NCBI RefSeq assembly: GCF_001612905.1
Contig: NZ_BDBI01000016.1
Coordinates: 186,001-250,000, forward strand
Length of the DNA stretch: 64,000 bases
Direction of reading: 5' to 3'
From: Nocardia ignorata NBRC 108230
GTDB lineage: Bacteria; Actinomycetota; Actinomycetes; Mycobacteriales; Mycobacteriaceae
Shown here: positions 36,734 through 44,806 of the stretch, piece after piece
Numbering within the stretch: the stretch's first letter is position 1
How the letters are laid out: each line of letters begins with the position of its first letter
Notes under the pieces: generated by a model
The model's input: only the letters and a program-made list of their open reading frames with translations
The model's database searches: none
What the model was told of the DNA's origin: nothing
Translations under genes and position numbers: made by a program

Positions 36734-38083
36734 GTGCTTGCCTCCCCATATCCCGCCCAGACTCGGTTCGCCCTCCGCGCAGGCGTCACCTGTTTGACCA
36801 CGCCGGCCGGTGCGGTGCTGCTCAATCCGCCGCGCAACGAGAAGCTGACCGGTCTGGGCGCGGGGGCACTGCAGGCACTGAAAACCCTGAACCAGGGCCC
36901 GGCGACCGCCGCCGAGATGGCGACCGCGGCCGCCGGTGACGACATCACCGGCCTGATGCGCAAGCTCACCGACGGCGGCTGGCTCGCGGTGACCGTGCGC
37001 GACGGCGGCCGCGATCTCTACAGCATCCGCCCGTTCGCCCAGCCCGCGCCCCGGCCCGAGGTCGCGCTGCCGACCTGGTCGGCCACGCTGTCGAAGTTCG
37101 CCGTGCTGCACCGCGACGCACAGGGTTTCGTGCTCGAGCATCCGCGCTCGTGGTGCGATCTGCGCATTCACGATCCGCGCCTGCTCGCCCTGCTCGACGG
37201 TCCGCTCGCCGCCGACTCGCCGGTGGCCGCCGCGGTGAAGACGCAGTTCATGGCGGACCTGCAGTGGTGCGGGTTCCTCGTCGACGGTGACGAGGAGGAG
37301 CACGAGTTCACCACCCGTTCCTGGAACGCGCCCGACCTGTGGTTCCACCGGCGCAGCACGCTCGGCGCCCGCACGGTCACCTGGGACGATTTCGGGCCGA
37401 CCCGCTGGGCCGAGGGCAAGTTCCCCGAATTGCCCGCTCGCCGGGCGCCTTTCGCCGGTGACCCGATCTTCCTCCCCAAGCCCGATCTCGTCGCGCTTCG
37501 TGTCGGTGACCCGAGCCTGTCGGCCGCGCTCGAGGACCGCGTCTCCACCCGCGCCTTCGACGACAGCGCCCCCGTCACTGCCGCCCAGCTGGGCGAACTG
37601 CTCTTCCGCAGCGCTCGCACCCGCGAGGACGGCTCCCGCCCCTACCCCTCCGGCGGCGGCGCCTACGAGCTCGAGGTCTACCCCGCGGTGCGCAATGTGG
37701 CAGGCCTGGAAAGCGGGCTGTACCACTACGATTCGGTCGACCACGCCCTGCGTCACGTGGCCCCCTTCGACTCCCCCGCCGTCCAGAAACTGGTGAAGTC
37801 CACCTCGGCCACTCTGGCCGGTGGCGCGGAACCCCAAGTGGTCCTGCTGGTTTCGGCCCGCGCGGGCCGGGTGATGTGGAGCTACGAACAGGTCGCCTAC
37901 GCCAACATCCTCAAGCACGTCGGCGTCTTCATGCAGACCGTCTACCTCTCGGCCACCGCCATGAACCTCGGCGTCGTCGCCCAGGGCTTCTCCGACACCT
38001 CCGCCTTCGCCACCGCCACCGGCATCGACGAACTCGAGGAGTGCAACGTCGGCAGCATCATCGTCGGCTCGCCTGCTCGCTGA
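36734..38083 (+). CDS. SagB/ThcOx-type FMN oxidoreductase, possible azoline oxidase
   Basis: 449 residues from GTG 36734, 27 bp after the binding-protein gene. The C-terminal ~210 residues are a nitroreductase-like FMN domain with R-V-S-T-R-A-F near the start and R-P-Y-P-S-G-G-G-A-Y-E-L-E, the SagB/ThcOx signature. The N-terminal half looks like the helical/winged module of the McbC/ThcOx group. These enzymes oxidise thiazolines or oxazolines to thiazoles or oxazoles. No peptide-azole partners (YcaO, precursor) are nearby. The gene instead shares an iron-boxed unit with a siderophore-binding protein. Nocobactins carry an oxazole where mycobactins have an oxazoline, so oxidation of a siderophore ring is an attractive but untested role. 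Confidence 0.8.
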   Translation: MLASPYPAQTRFALRAGVTCLTTPAGAVLLNPPRNEKLTGLGAGALQALKTLNQGPATAAEMATAAAGDDITGLMRKLTDGGWLAVTVRDGGRDLYSIRPFAQPAPRPEVALPTWSATLSKFAVLHRDAQGFVLEHPRSWCDLRIHDPRLLALLDGPLAADSPVAAAVKTQFMADLQWCGFLVDGDEEEHEFTTRSWNAPDLWFHRRSTLGARTVTWDDFGPTRWAEGKFPELPARRAPFAGDPIFLPKPDLVALRVGDPSLSAALEDRVSTRAFDDSAPVTAAQLGELLFRSARTREDGSRPYPSGGGAYELEVYPAVRNVAGLESGLYHYDSVDHALRHVAPFDSPAVQKLVKSTSATLAGGAEPQVVLLVSARAGRVMWSYEQVAYANILKHVGVFMQTVYLSATAMNLGVVAQGFSDTSAFATATGIDELEECNVGSIIVGSPAR

Positions 38084-38178
38084 GAAACTTCATGTGAGAG
38101 CTACGTCACAAGATGCAACCCGCCGCGCGGGGAGTGCGTCCAACCAATCGACGTGCTTTCTAGCGGAGCGAGGGTTTC

Positions 38179-38682
38179 ATGAACGACGACTGGTCGGCGC
38201 CGACTCGTGCGGAGAACAACGCCCTGCGTGCGCAGATCGATTCGATGCTCGAGATGTTCGCGTCGGAGAAGTCGGCGCTGCTCGGAATGCAGGCGCGTGC
38301 GACCGAACTGGTGAGCGTGTGGTCCGAGGACGGGCTGGTGCGCGCTTCGGGAAACATCGCCGGGGTGTCCGAGGTGCACATCGAGCCCGACGCCTTCAAA
38401 CGGTCCACTCCTGAATCCCTCGGCCGCTCCGTCACCGAAGCCCTCGGCGAGCTCGCCCGGCAGACCGCCCGTACCCAAGAAGAGGCACTGAGCCCGATCT
38501 CGGCGGCCATGCCCGACCTGTCCGACCTGGTTCCCGGCGCACCGAGCATCAAAGAACTGATGGCCCAGCTCGCCCCGCCCGCACCACCGAAACCGGAACC
38601 GGTTGCCGAGGCGCCGCGCGGTCTCGTCGACGACGAAGACGACGAAGACGGCTACTTCCGCAACCGCAACTACCTGCGATGA
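38179..38682 (+). CDS. YbaB/EbfC-like family protein (second ESX-associated copy)
   Basis: 167 residues from ATG 38179. The N-terminal ~105 residues are YbaB-like (helix, then G-L-V-R-A-S-G-N-I-A-G-V-S-E-V-H-I, then helix), and a Pro-rich, acidic tail follows. The 4-bp overlap with the following WXG100-like gene shows coupling. The order YbaB then WXG100 is the reverse of the operon at 10236-9396. Confidence 0.75.
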   Translation: MNDDWSAPTRAENNALRAQIDSMLEMFASEKSALLGMQARATELVSVWSEDGLVRASGNIAGVSEVHIEPDAFKRSTPESLGRSVTEALGELARQTARTQEEALSPISAAMPDLSDLVPGAPSIKELMAQLAPPAPPKPEPVAEAPRGLVDDEDDEDGYFRNRNYLR

Positions 38683-38888
38683 GTTCGCTGAACGTCGACC
38701 CGGACGGCCTGCGCAACACCCAGCCGGCCTTCACATCGGTCGCCTCGACCATCACGACAGCGGCTCAGCAGCTGGCTGCGGTGATCGCGGCCGAAGGTGA
38801 ATGCTGGGGTGGAGACGAGATCGGCCCTGTCTTCGTTCGATGGTTTTCCCCAGGTATCGGCCCTGCGGTGGCCGGACGCCCTTCCTGA
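38679..38888 (+). pseudogene. Truncated WXG100-like gene
   Basis: The frame starts MSSLNVDPDGLR and reaches E-C-W-G-G-D-E-I-G, a proper WXG100 helix-turn-helix beginning, but stops at residue 69 after R-W-F-S-P-G-I-G. Full-length relatives, including the one at 10236, are about 100-107 residues, so most of the second helix is missing. The following ~190 bp has no good continuation in this frame. This looks like a frameshifted or deleted gene; a short functional form is less likely. Confidence 0.6.
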
Positions 38889-39082
38889 CGGCAACCGGGA
38901 CAACCGCAACAGTGAAGTAGGCGGAACCGCGCGCGGCCACATGGCTCGGCGAAGCGCCGCTCCACTTCGGGGCTGTGCCGATTCCGGTCACAGTTCCAGG
39001 CTCTACACGATCACGCCCGTGATGGTTGCGAGATCGGTGGCGCTGCACTTCTTTCCTGTCGACGCCAATGGAGGAATGCACC

Positions 39083-39613
39083 ATGCCGGAACAAGTTCTC
39101 ACTCTGGAACGGGCCCGACAACTGCTGGCCAAGGTCTTCGGCCCGAATCGGGAGTTCCGAGTGGTGGAGTCCGAACACGGCTGGGTGGGTCGTGGGATCA
39201 TGACGGCGGAAGAGACGTCGCAGGGGATGGGACTCGGGCAGGGGAACTACGTCCTGAACAAACACACCGGGGTGATCACGGCGCATCGGAGCCTGCCGCC
39301 GGAACTGATCGGGGAGGAGTTCGACCAGGCGATCGAAACGGGCCAACCGGTGCAGGGGAGCCGGGTATATCCCCCGCTCCATCGGATCCATCTACTGAAG
39401 ACCTTCGAGGACCCACAAACGGTCCAGTATCAGGTCCACGTGACGGAGCTGGAGCAACCGAACAATCCGCCGACGACGGAACTGGTCACGATCGACAAGG
39501 AAACCCTGCACTTCCAGCCGAGCGGTGGACCGCTGTCGCAGGCCACGGCGTGGGCCGAGATGCTCAGCAGAACGACGGGATCCTGGCCGACCGACGAAAC
39601 GATCGACCGGTAG
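39083..39613 (+). CDS. Immunity-like protein of unknown family
   Basis: 176 residues from ATG 39083 (MPEQVLTLERARQLL), with GGAGGAA upstream. It is a small alpha/beta protein without signal or membrane segment: an N-terminal helix, then beta-rich sequence with G-W-V-G-R-G, N-K-H-T-G and V-H-V-T-E-L. This layout (helix, strand, x-x-x-T-G) resembles YrhB/Imm35-like immunity proteins. It follows a WXG100-like remnant but no toxin gene. Codon use is visibly less GC-biased than its neighbours, which hints at transfer. Confidence 0.55.
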   Translation: MPEQVLTLERARQLLAKVFGPNREFRVVESEHGWVGRGIMTAEETSQGMGLGQGNYVLNKHTGVITAHRSLPPELIGEEFDQAIETGQPVQGSRVYPPLHRIHLLKTFEDPQTVQYQVHVTELEQPNNPPTTELVTIDKETLHFQPSGGPLSQATAWAEMLSRTTGSWPTDETIDR

Positions 39614-39618
39614 CGAAT

Positions 39619-39855
39619 ATGATAGGGGAATCCCAGGCCAGAGAAATTGGCCATGCCTTCCTCGAGTCCGAAGAATTCGGTCTCAGGGAATTCGATTTCA
39701 GCTGGCGCGTCGTACTGAGTTTCCAGAGTCGCGGCTCGACACCGCTTGTAGTGGAACGGGAAACAGGAGAGTTACGCCAGTTCCCTTCCTCCGTGCCTCC
39801 GATGCGGGTCGAGACCCGGTATGCAGACGTAAGGCACCTTGGCCATCCCGGATAG
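39619..39855 (+). CDS. Small immunity-like protein
   Basis: 78 residues from ATG 39619, 5 bp after the previous gene. It opens with E-S-Q-A-R-E-I-G-H-A-F-L-E-S, a helix typical of small YrhB/Imm35-type proteins, then a Trp-containing strand and V-V-E-R-E-T-G-E. The longer open frame upstream overlaps the preceding gene in another frame and is not protein-like. No toxin partner is adjacent. The assignment is by shape only. Confidence 0.5.
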   Translation: MIGESQAREIGHAFLESEEFGLREFDFSWRVVLSFQSRGSTPLVVERETGELRQFPSSVPPMRVETRYADVRHLGHPG

Positions 39856-39900
39856 ACGGGATCCTATGCCCCGAACCACGAGCGCAGCCGGACCTTTCGG

Positions 39901-40101
39901 CATTTCCCTCGGTTTGCGGGAACTGAACTCTGGGCGTTCGGCACCATCGGTGTCACCGACGCTCGGGCCGAACTGGCCAAGCGGTTCACCACTGCGGGCG
40001 ACGCGCTCTGGACCGACCGCCGCCCCCTCGGTTGCCTGGCCAGTTCCGGTCGGGTGAAGAAGGGGGAACCGGATGGCGGTGGGGTGCGTCTAAGTTTGTA
40101 G
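39901..40101 (+). pseudogene. Coding remnant without a start codon
   Basis: One frame has good coding character and no stop until TAG 40099-40101. It includes E-L-W-A-F-G-T-I-G-V-T-D-A-R-A-E-L-A-K-R-F and A-G-D-A-L-W-T-D-R-R-P-L-G. There is no usable start or ribosome-binding site, and the upstream bases change frame. It looks like the end of a larger gene left after a deletion. I do not recognise the family. Confidence 0.35.
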
Positions 40102-40139
40102 CGGTGGGATTCGGCCGTGGGCGATCAGGTAGGAGTGCT

Positions 40140-40706
40140 GTGCGTAGCGTTGGGGTGATGCGGGCCGTGGTGTGTGGCGCGGTCGGGGCGGCGGTGCTTG
40201 CCGGGTGTGGGGAGAGTACTGAAGGGTCGGCCGGGCCTACTACGACCGTGCGGGATCCGGACACGATCGAGGTGTTCAACCCGTGCCGGGGGGCGTTGTC
40301 GGATGAGGTGCTGCGCAGCGTCGGGCTCGACCCTGCAACGAAACTAGTCACCACCGATCCTCCAAGCGGGGTATCCGCGTGGCGAATTTGCGACTGGGCG
40401 CCTACCGACGATCGCTACGGATCGGGTCGGCGCATGGTCGGTGTGGGCTCGACCAGCCACACTCTGGCAGAAGCGCGAGCGAAGGAAGGGGTCACCCTTA
40501 TCCGGGATACCAAGGTCAACTCCCGTCCGGGCCTTGTATCGAAGGAGAACAGCACTCCCGACATCTGTTATGTCTCGTTCGAGGCCGAGCAAGGCATGTT
40601 CGAGGTGACTGCCGCGTGGTTGAGCACAGAAGGTCCTCGGGGCGGGGATCTGTGTGAGATGGCGGAGAAGTACGCGGCGGCGCTCGAGCCGCATTTGCCG
40701 AAGTAG
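40140..40706 (+). CDS. DUF3558-like lipoprotein
   Basis: 188 residues from GTG 40140, with AGGAG 4 bp upstream; ATG 40158 is an alternative. The signal sequence ends in the lipobox V-L-A-G-C. The mature protein has F-N-P-C-R-G-A-L-S-D and, ~40 residues later, R-I-C-D-W, the Cys/Trp pattern of DUF3558 lipoproteins, which often accompany ESX-associated genes in Nocardia. Further Cys near I-C-Y-V and D-L-C-E could pair. The function is unknown. Confidence 0.75.
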   Translation: MRSVGVMRAVVCGAVGAAVLAGCGESTEGSAGPTTTVRDPDTIEVFNPCRGALSDEVLRSVGLDPATKLVTTDPPSGVSAWRICDWAPTDDRYGSGRRMVGVGSTSHTLAEARAKEGVTLIRDTKVNSRPGLVSKENSTPDICYVSFEAEQGMFEVTAAWLSTEGPRGGDLCEMAEKYAAALEPHLPK

Positions 40707-40721
40707 GAGGGGACATCCGAG

Positions 40722-41114
40722 ATGACTCAGGATCACGCCACGTATTGGCGAAACATGAAGCAGCAGGCCATCAATGGCGAGCTCAAGCTCGCGGAAGACC
40801 TCGGGCAGGCTCTCGCCGACGTCGTCAACCAATACGTCCTCGATCTTGAAGCGCAGAAACTCATCGCGGGCAAGCTCGATCGCCTGACCGGCTGGGGCAG
40901 CCTCCCCTCCGCCGACGCGATCCGCGGCAAATACGAGAACAAGGCAGTAGCAGGCGGCTCACACGACCCCGACGACTCCGCCGTGAAACGCCTGGATCAG
41001 CACATCGCCATCGCCCGCGACCAGCGCGACACCTTCCTCGCCGCCATCGGCAAACTGCAGGCCGTCGATCAGCAGTCCGCGGGCGCGATCGGCAATGCGG
41101 GGGCGAGTATCTGA
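40722..41114 (+). CDS. Small helical ESX-associated protein
   Basis: 130 residues, nearly all helical, with no signal peptide. It has several heptad-like Leu/Ala stretches and the turn L-T-G-W-G-S-L-P-S-A between helices. This resembles the helical hairpins of ESX-linked proteins without being a clear WXG100. It lies 15 bp after the lipoprotein gene, and its stop overlaps the next ATG by one base, so the three genes are probably co-transcribed. Confidence 0.6.
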   Translation: MTQDHATYWRNMKQQAINGELKLAEDLGQALADVVNQYVLDLEAQKLIAGKLDRLTGWGSLPSADAIRGKYENKAVAGGSHDPDDSAVKRLDQHIAIARDQRDTFLAAIGKLQAVDQQSAGAIGNAGASI

Positions 41115-42490
41115 TGGGGTTCTGGGATCCCCTCGAGTCGATCGGCATGGGTGTCTTCCACGTCGGCACGCTCGGAATTTTCAAGGTGATCGACAACCAT
41201 GACCGGTCCGATAACGCCGACGAACAACGGCGTGCCCTCGATGACCAGGGCAAGCTGGCGTGGGAGGGCGACCGGACCATCATCGGTGACGAGTGGGCGC
41301 GGTTGCGTGCGGGCGCGGATGTCACCATGCAGGAGGCCGCGGTGAAGGATCCCGAGCCGTTCAGCGCCTGGCCGCATCAGCGGATCTGGGAGGCCTTGCA
41401 GGGCAAGGACGGTCAGGGCGGGGTCGATGCCGGGCAGATCAACGCGACGGCCGACGGTTGGCGCCGGCTCACCACCGGCACCGAAACCGCTGTCAACAAC
41501 TACCGCACCAACTTCGAACGGGTCTTGACCGAAAAGTGGTCCGGTGCTTCGGGTTCTGCGGCGATCGAGGCGGTGAAGAGTTACACCACCGAGGCCGCCA
41601 AACTGCCGACCACCTTCCAGATGGTCGCCAACGGTATCGATTACATGGAAGGCCTTCTCGGACAAGCCAAAATCGCCATCCCGAAACCGGAAGAGGTCAG
41701 CGCCTTCGACGAGTTCGTCGGCCATATCCCGGGCAACGGTGTGGTCAAGGCCGCCCAGCATCGGGCGAACGAAGCGGAGGCAGACGCTCAGCTGTTCATG
41801 ATCGGCACCTATCAGCCAGGTGCGCTTACCGTCGACAAACAAACACCGGTGCTGCCGCTCCCCCAGAACAATGTCACGGATCCGGGCGGCGGAGTGCCGG
41901 GCGACGGTACGCCGGGAGATGCGAACGGCGGGGGCAACAACACTGACAACGGTGGCGGCGCATCGACGAATCCTGCTGGTACGACCGAGAATCCGACCGC
42001 CGAGACACCGCAGTCGACCACTCCCGGCGATGATCAAGAGGACGACGACACAGACGACGACTCGACCAGCCCGGCAAGCACCGAGTCACCGGCCACAACG
42101 CCTGCTACGACGCCGACGACGACACCGGCCACACCCGGCGACAGCAAACTCGGGTCTCCTGGCACCGGATCTCCCGGCTCAGGATCGCCGGGGTCGGGGT
42201 CGCCCGGCTCGAGCGTGCCCGGCGCCGGAGTACCGGCCGCGGGACGCTCCGTTGCGGGAACACCCGGAGCCGCGGGGGCGCAGAACTCCGGCGCTCGCGC
42301 GGGGGCCTCGGCGGCGGGTGCGCGCGGGATGAGCGGGATGCCCGGCATGATGGGCGGCGGCGGAAGAGGTGGTGGGCGTGACGACGAGAACGAGCACACC
42401 ACCCCGGATTACCTCATCCATGATCGCGAGCACGAACTCATCGGGCAGCTGCCACCGACGCTGCCGCCGGGCGGGGTGATCGGCGCATGA
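41114..42490 (+). CDS. PPE-like/WXG-type ESX substrate with disordered C-terminal half
   Basis: 458 residues. The N-terminal ~230 residues are helical and include E-K-W-S-G-A-S-G-S-A-A, a W-x-G-type turn. From ~240 to ~420 the protein is low-complexity: Gly/Asn/Pro, an acidic Asp stretch, Thr/Pro repeats, then G-S-P-G-S-G repeats. The last ~35 residues (T-P-D-Y-L-I-H-D-R-E-H-E...P-P-G-G-V-I-G) look like a short conserved tail. Its position directly before an EspG-like chaperone, with a 4-bp overlap, supports export by a type VII system in the way PPE proteins are. Confidence 0.7.
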   Translation: MGFWDPLESIGMGVFHVGTLGIFKVIDNHDRSDNADEQRRALDDQGKLAWEGDRTIIGDEWARLRAGADVTMQEAAVKDPEPFSAWPHQRIWEALQGKDGQGGVDAGQINATADGWRRLTTGTETAVNNYRTNFERVLTEKWSGASGSAAIEAVKSYTTEAAKLPTTFQMVANGIDYMEGLLGQAKIAIPKPEEVSAFDEFVGHIPGNGVVKAAQHRANEAEADAQLFMIGTYQPGALTVDKQTPVLPLPQNNVTDPGGGVPGDGTPGDANGGGNNTDNGGGASTNPAGTTENPTAETPQSTTPGDDQEDDDTDDDSTSPASTESPATTPATTPTTTPATPGDSKLGSPGTGSPGSGSPGSGSPGSSVPGAGVPAAGRSVAGTPGAAGAQNSGARAGASAAGARGMSGMPGMMGGGGRGGGRDDENEHTTPDYLIHDREHELIGQLPPTLPPGGVIGA

Positions 42491-43260
42491 GCCGAGCCCA
42501 AGCACCGGCCCTTGATCACACCTGGGTGCTCGATCCACACGCCTTCGCCATCGGGCTGGAAGCGCACGGTCGGGATCGGATGCCGTATCCGCTGACCTTT
42601 CGGCCCGAGTTCGCCGAGACCATGGAAATTCACCAGCAGCGGCGGGAAGCTGCCGGGCACAGGTTGGCCCAGGTGTACGACGCGGTCCTGGACAGGGTGT
42701 TCCGGGCCGTTCTCGAGCCCGAGGTCCGGGTGGAGATCCAGGGCTTGCACGGACCGGGTCAGGCCGAGGTCGTGCGCGTTTATGCGGGCATCGTGGAGGA
42801 TCACGCGGCGTTGGCCGTTCAGGCCTCGGGGCCGACGCGCGAGCAAGGCGGCGACATCACGCTCTCCGTTGTCCGCCTGGCCGACCTGGCAGCGGCGATC
42901 GTCGCGAAACTGCCACGCCTGCACGGTGGTTCGACACAGCGTTTCGAGGGCAGGCGCAGCGATCTCGAGACGGCGACCTTCGCTCGCCACCCCACCCGCC
43001 TGTCCCCGGTCGAGCACACGCAACGCTTCTTCCGGCGCCCCCGAATCGGCACGGGCGAGATCACCGTTTTCCCTGGGTTCCAGGTCGATTCCCGGCCCAC
43101 TTCCGACGGCAAGGCGTTCCTCTGGCTCGACTACCCCGACGACGGCCGCTACCTCCTGCAACACCACGACACCGACAATTTCACCGTGATCCCCGGCCCA
43201 CCCGCCGAGTTGGAGCATCGTCTCTCCAGGCACATAGCCATCTTCACCGATCGCAGATGA
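42487..43260 (+). CDS. EspG-like ESX secretion chaperone
   Basis: 257 residues, overlapping the substrate gene by ATGA. It lacks a signal peptide, so it is cytoplasmic. The pattern H-R-L-A-Q-V-Y-D-A-V near residue 60, the central R-R-P-R-I-G-T-G-E-I-T-V and the late W-L-D-Y-P-D-D-G-R-Y-L follow EspG-family proteins, which hold PPE-type substrates soluble until export. The matching ESX machine is not in the window, so it must act on a system encoded elsewhere. Confidence 0.75.
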   Translation: MSRAQAPALDHTWVLDPHAFAIGLEAHGRDRMPYPLTFRPEFAETMEIHQQRREAAGHRLAQVYDAVLDRVFRAVLEPEVRVEIQGLHGPGQAEVVRVYAGIVEDHAALAVQASGPTREQGGDITLSVVRLADLAAAIVAKLPRLHGGSTQRFEGRRSDLETATFARHPTRLSPVEHTQRFFRRPRIGTGEITVFPGFQVDSRPTSDGKAFLWLDYPDDGRYLLQHHDTDNFTVIPGPPAELEHRLSRHIAIFTDRR

Positions 43261-43311
43261 ACCCACCGTCGATCGGATTCGATGCGGCTGGTCAGCCGGG
43301 GGCCGCGCGGG

Positions 43312-44016
43312 TCAGGCGGCGGGGGTGCCGTCCCAGGTGACGAGTTTCCAGCCTTTGGCGGGGCTGCCCTTGACGATTACGCGGCCGGTGTTGCGGATGG
43401 GGTCGGACTGGAGTTTGGTCATGTCGGGGTTGCTGACGGTCATGAGGGTCCAGACCATGATGGAGCCGCCGTGAGAGAAGATCGTGGCGCGTTTGTTGCC
43501 GCGGTCCTGGATGTCCTGGATCGAGTCGTCCATGCGCTTTTTGAATTCGTGGCCGTTGATCGAGCCGGGGATGCGGGCGTCGAGGTTGCCCTGCATCCAC
43601 TGGACCGGTGCGGCGAAATAGTTCGCCATCGCGTCCTTCTCGGGTGTGCCTTCGTAGATTCCGGCTTCGATTTCGTGGAAGCCCTCCTCGACGACAACGG
43701 GGCGGTCGCACAGTTCCGAAGTGGGTAGTGCGGTCTGCTGTGTCCGCACCATTGTCGAGGCGTAGACGCCGTCGAACTTGCAGTCGGCCAGGCGCAGCGC
43801 GGCCGCGGCGGCTTGCTCCCAGCCTTTGTCGGTGAGGTCGGGGCCTGGGACGGACGTGTCGATCAGGCCTGATGCGTTGCCGGCCGATTCGGCGTGGCGG
43901 ACGAAGGTGAGGGTCATTTCACCTGTCTGCGGTGCGGCGGCCGCACTTCCGCCGCCGGCGGTGATCATGGCAACCGCGGCGATGACCACGGACAGACGTG
44001 ACGCGATCTGGGGCAT
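43312..44016 (-). CDS. Secreted histidine phosphatase superfamily protein
   Basis: 234 residues with a Sec signal peptide ending around G-S-A-A-A-A-P. The catalytic phosphohistidine motif is F-V-R-H-A-E-S, the second His is in F-S-H-G-G-S, and Glu lies in F-H-E-I-E-A-G. These form the active site of phosphoglycerate-mutase-like phosphatases. The exported location argues against a glycolytic role and for an external phosphoester substrate. Confidence 0.88.
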   Translation of the reverse strand: MPQIASRLSVVIAAVAMITAGGGSAAAAPQTGEMTLTFVRHAESAGNASGLIDTSVPGPDLTDKGWEQAAAAALRLADCKFDGVYASTMVRTQQTALPTSELCDRPVVVEEGFHEIEAGIYEGTPEKDAMANYFAAPVQWMQGNLDARIPGSINGHEFKKRMDDSIQDIQDRGNKRATIFSHGGSIMVWTLMTVSNPDMTKLQSDPIRNTGRVIVKGSPAKGWKLVTWDGTPAA

Positions 44017-44130
44017 AGGGACTCCTCGAGTAACCGGTGTGGGCCCACGCTGGTGTATGAATGCGACCCGTTCCGGGACGGTAGGTTCGCGCCCGACCGG
44101 TCGCCACGTCGTCTCCCGATGAACGGCACG

Positions 44131-44751
44131 TTATCTACTTTTCGTGAGGACCCGGTAGACGAAGACGAATTGCCAGAGGCCGATGAACAGCGTCGGGAGG
44201 CGTTCGTAGAAACCGGCCGACGATTGGCCGCCGACCGGTGTCGATTCCACGGCGGCGAAGAAGGCTCCGACCGCTGCTATCGAGAACACGGCGGTGGCGA
44301 TGGAGAAGACCGACCACAGGCGGGAACGGCGGGTGACAGCGGCGAGGGCCGCCACGGGGAAGGCCGTGAAGACGACAAGGGCGCCGAGGTTGTGGATTCC
44401 GCCGGTCGCGGTGACGACCGTCGGGGCGCCTTCGGGGAAGCCGAGTACCGGGTCGGTGGGGAAGAATCCGATGACGATCAGTCCGGCGGCGGCGACCAGC
44501 AGGGCGAGGTACCCGACGGTGCGCAGGGACGCGGTGCGGCGGAGCCCTTCGGCGAAGAGCACCGTCAGGATGCCGTAGAGGACGAAGTTGCTGTTCTGGA
44601 TCCAGCCGTGGGGGGCGAGGCTGAGGGCGCTGATGGTGTCGTGGGAGGAGTCGTAGCCGGCCTGGAGTGCGCCGTTGATCAGGTAGCCGAGGACGAAGAC
44701 GGCCGGACCGAAGGTGCCCGCCACCAGCAGATGTGTACTGCGTATGCTCAC
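44131..44751 (-). CDS. DUF998 membrane protein
   Basis: 206 residues from GTG 44751; a GTG at 44766 is also in frame but lies inside the putative operator. Five to six hydrophobic segments are seen, with D-S-S-H-D-T-I-S-A-L and F-P-T-D-P near conserved loops of the DUF998 family. No ribosome-binding site is evident, so the transcript may be leaderless. It is divergent from a TetR regulator that probably controls it. Confidence 0.75.
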   Translation of the reverse strand: MSIRSTHLLVAGTFGPAVFVLGYLINGALQAGYDSSHDTISALSLAPHGWIQNSNFVLYGILTVLFAEGLRRTASLRTVGYLALLVAAAGLIVIGFFPTDPVLGFPEGAPTVVTATGGIHNLGALVVFTAFPVAALAAVTRRSRLWSVFSIATAVFSIAAVGAFFAAVESTPVGGQSSAGFYERLPTLFIGLWQFVFVYRVLTKSR

Positions 44752-44790
44752 AGATACAAAGTACACATTTCGTGCGTACTAAGTACACAT
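44731..44790. promoter_or_regulatory. Repeated operator-like element between DUF998 and TetR genes
   Basis: AAGTACACAT occurs twice in direct orientation (44759-44768 and 44781-44790), and ATGTGTACT occurs in inverted orientation at 44731-44739. Such repeats between divergent TetR and target genes usually bind the regulator. Confidence 0.6.
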
Positions 44791-44806
44791 CAGGAGTGGA
44801 ACAGGC

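Noticed and set aside
38797..39618. Long plus-strand frame running into the 78-residue gene
   Set aside because: It crosses the 176-residue gene in another frame and has no protein-like character before 39619.
39901..40101. Intact small gene
   Set aside because: No start codon or ribosome-binding site in frame; kept only as a low-confidence remnant.
42124..42220. GC-rich short repeats as a possible recombination or origin site
   Set aside because: They encode the G-S-P-G-S-G repeat of the PPE-like protein in frame and show no AT-rich or DnaA-box features.
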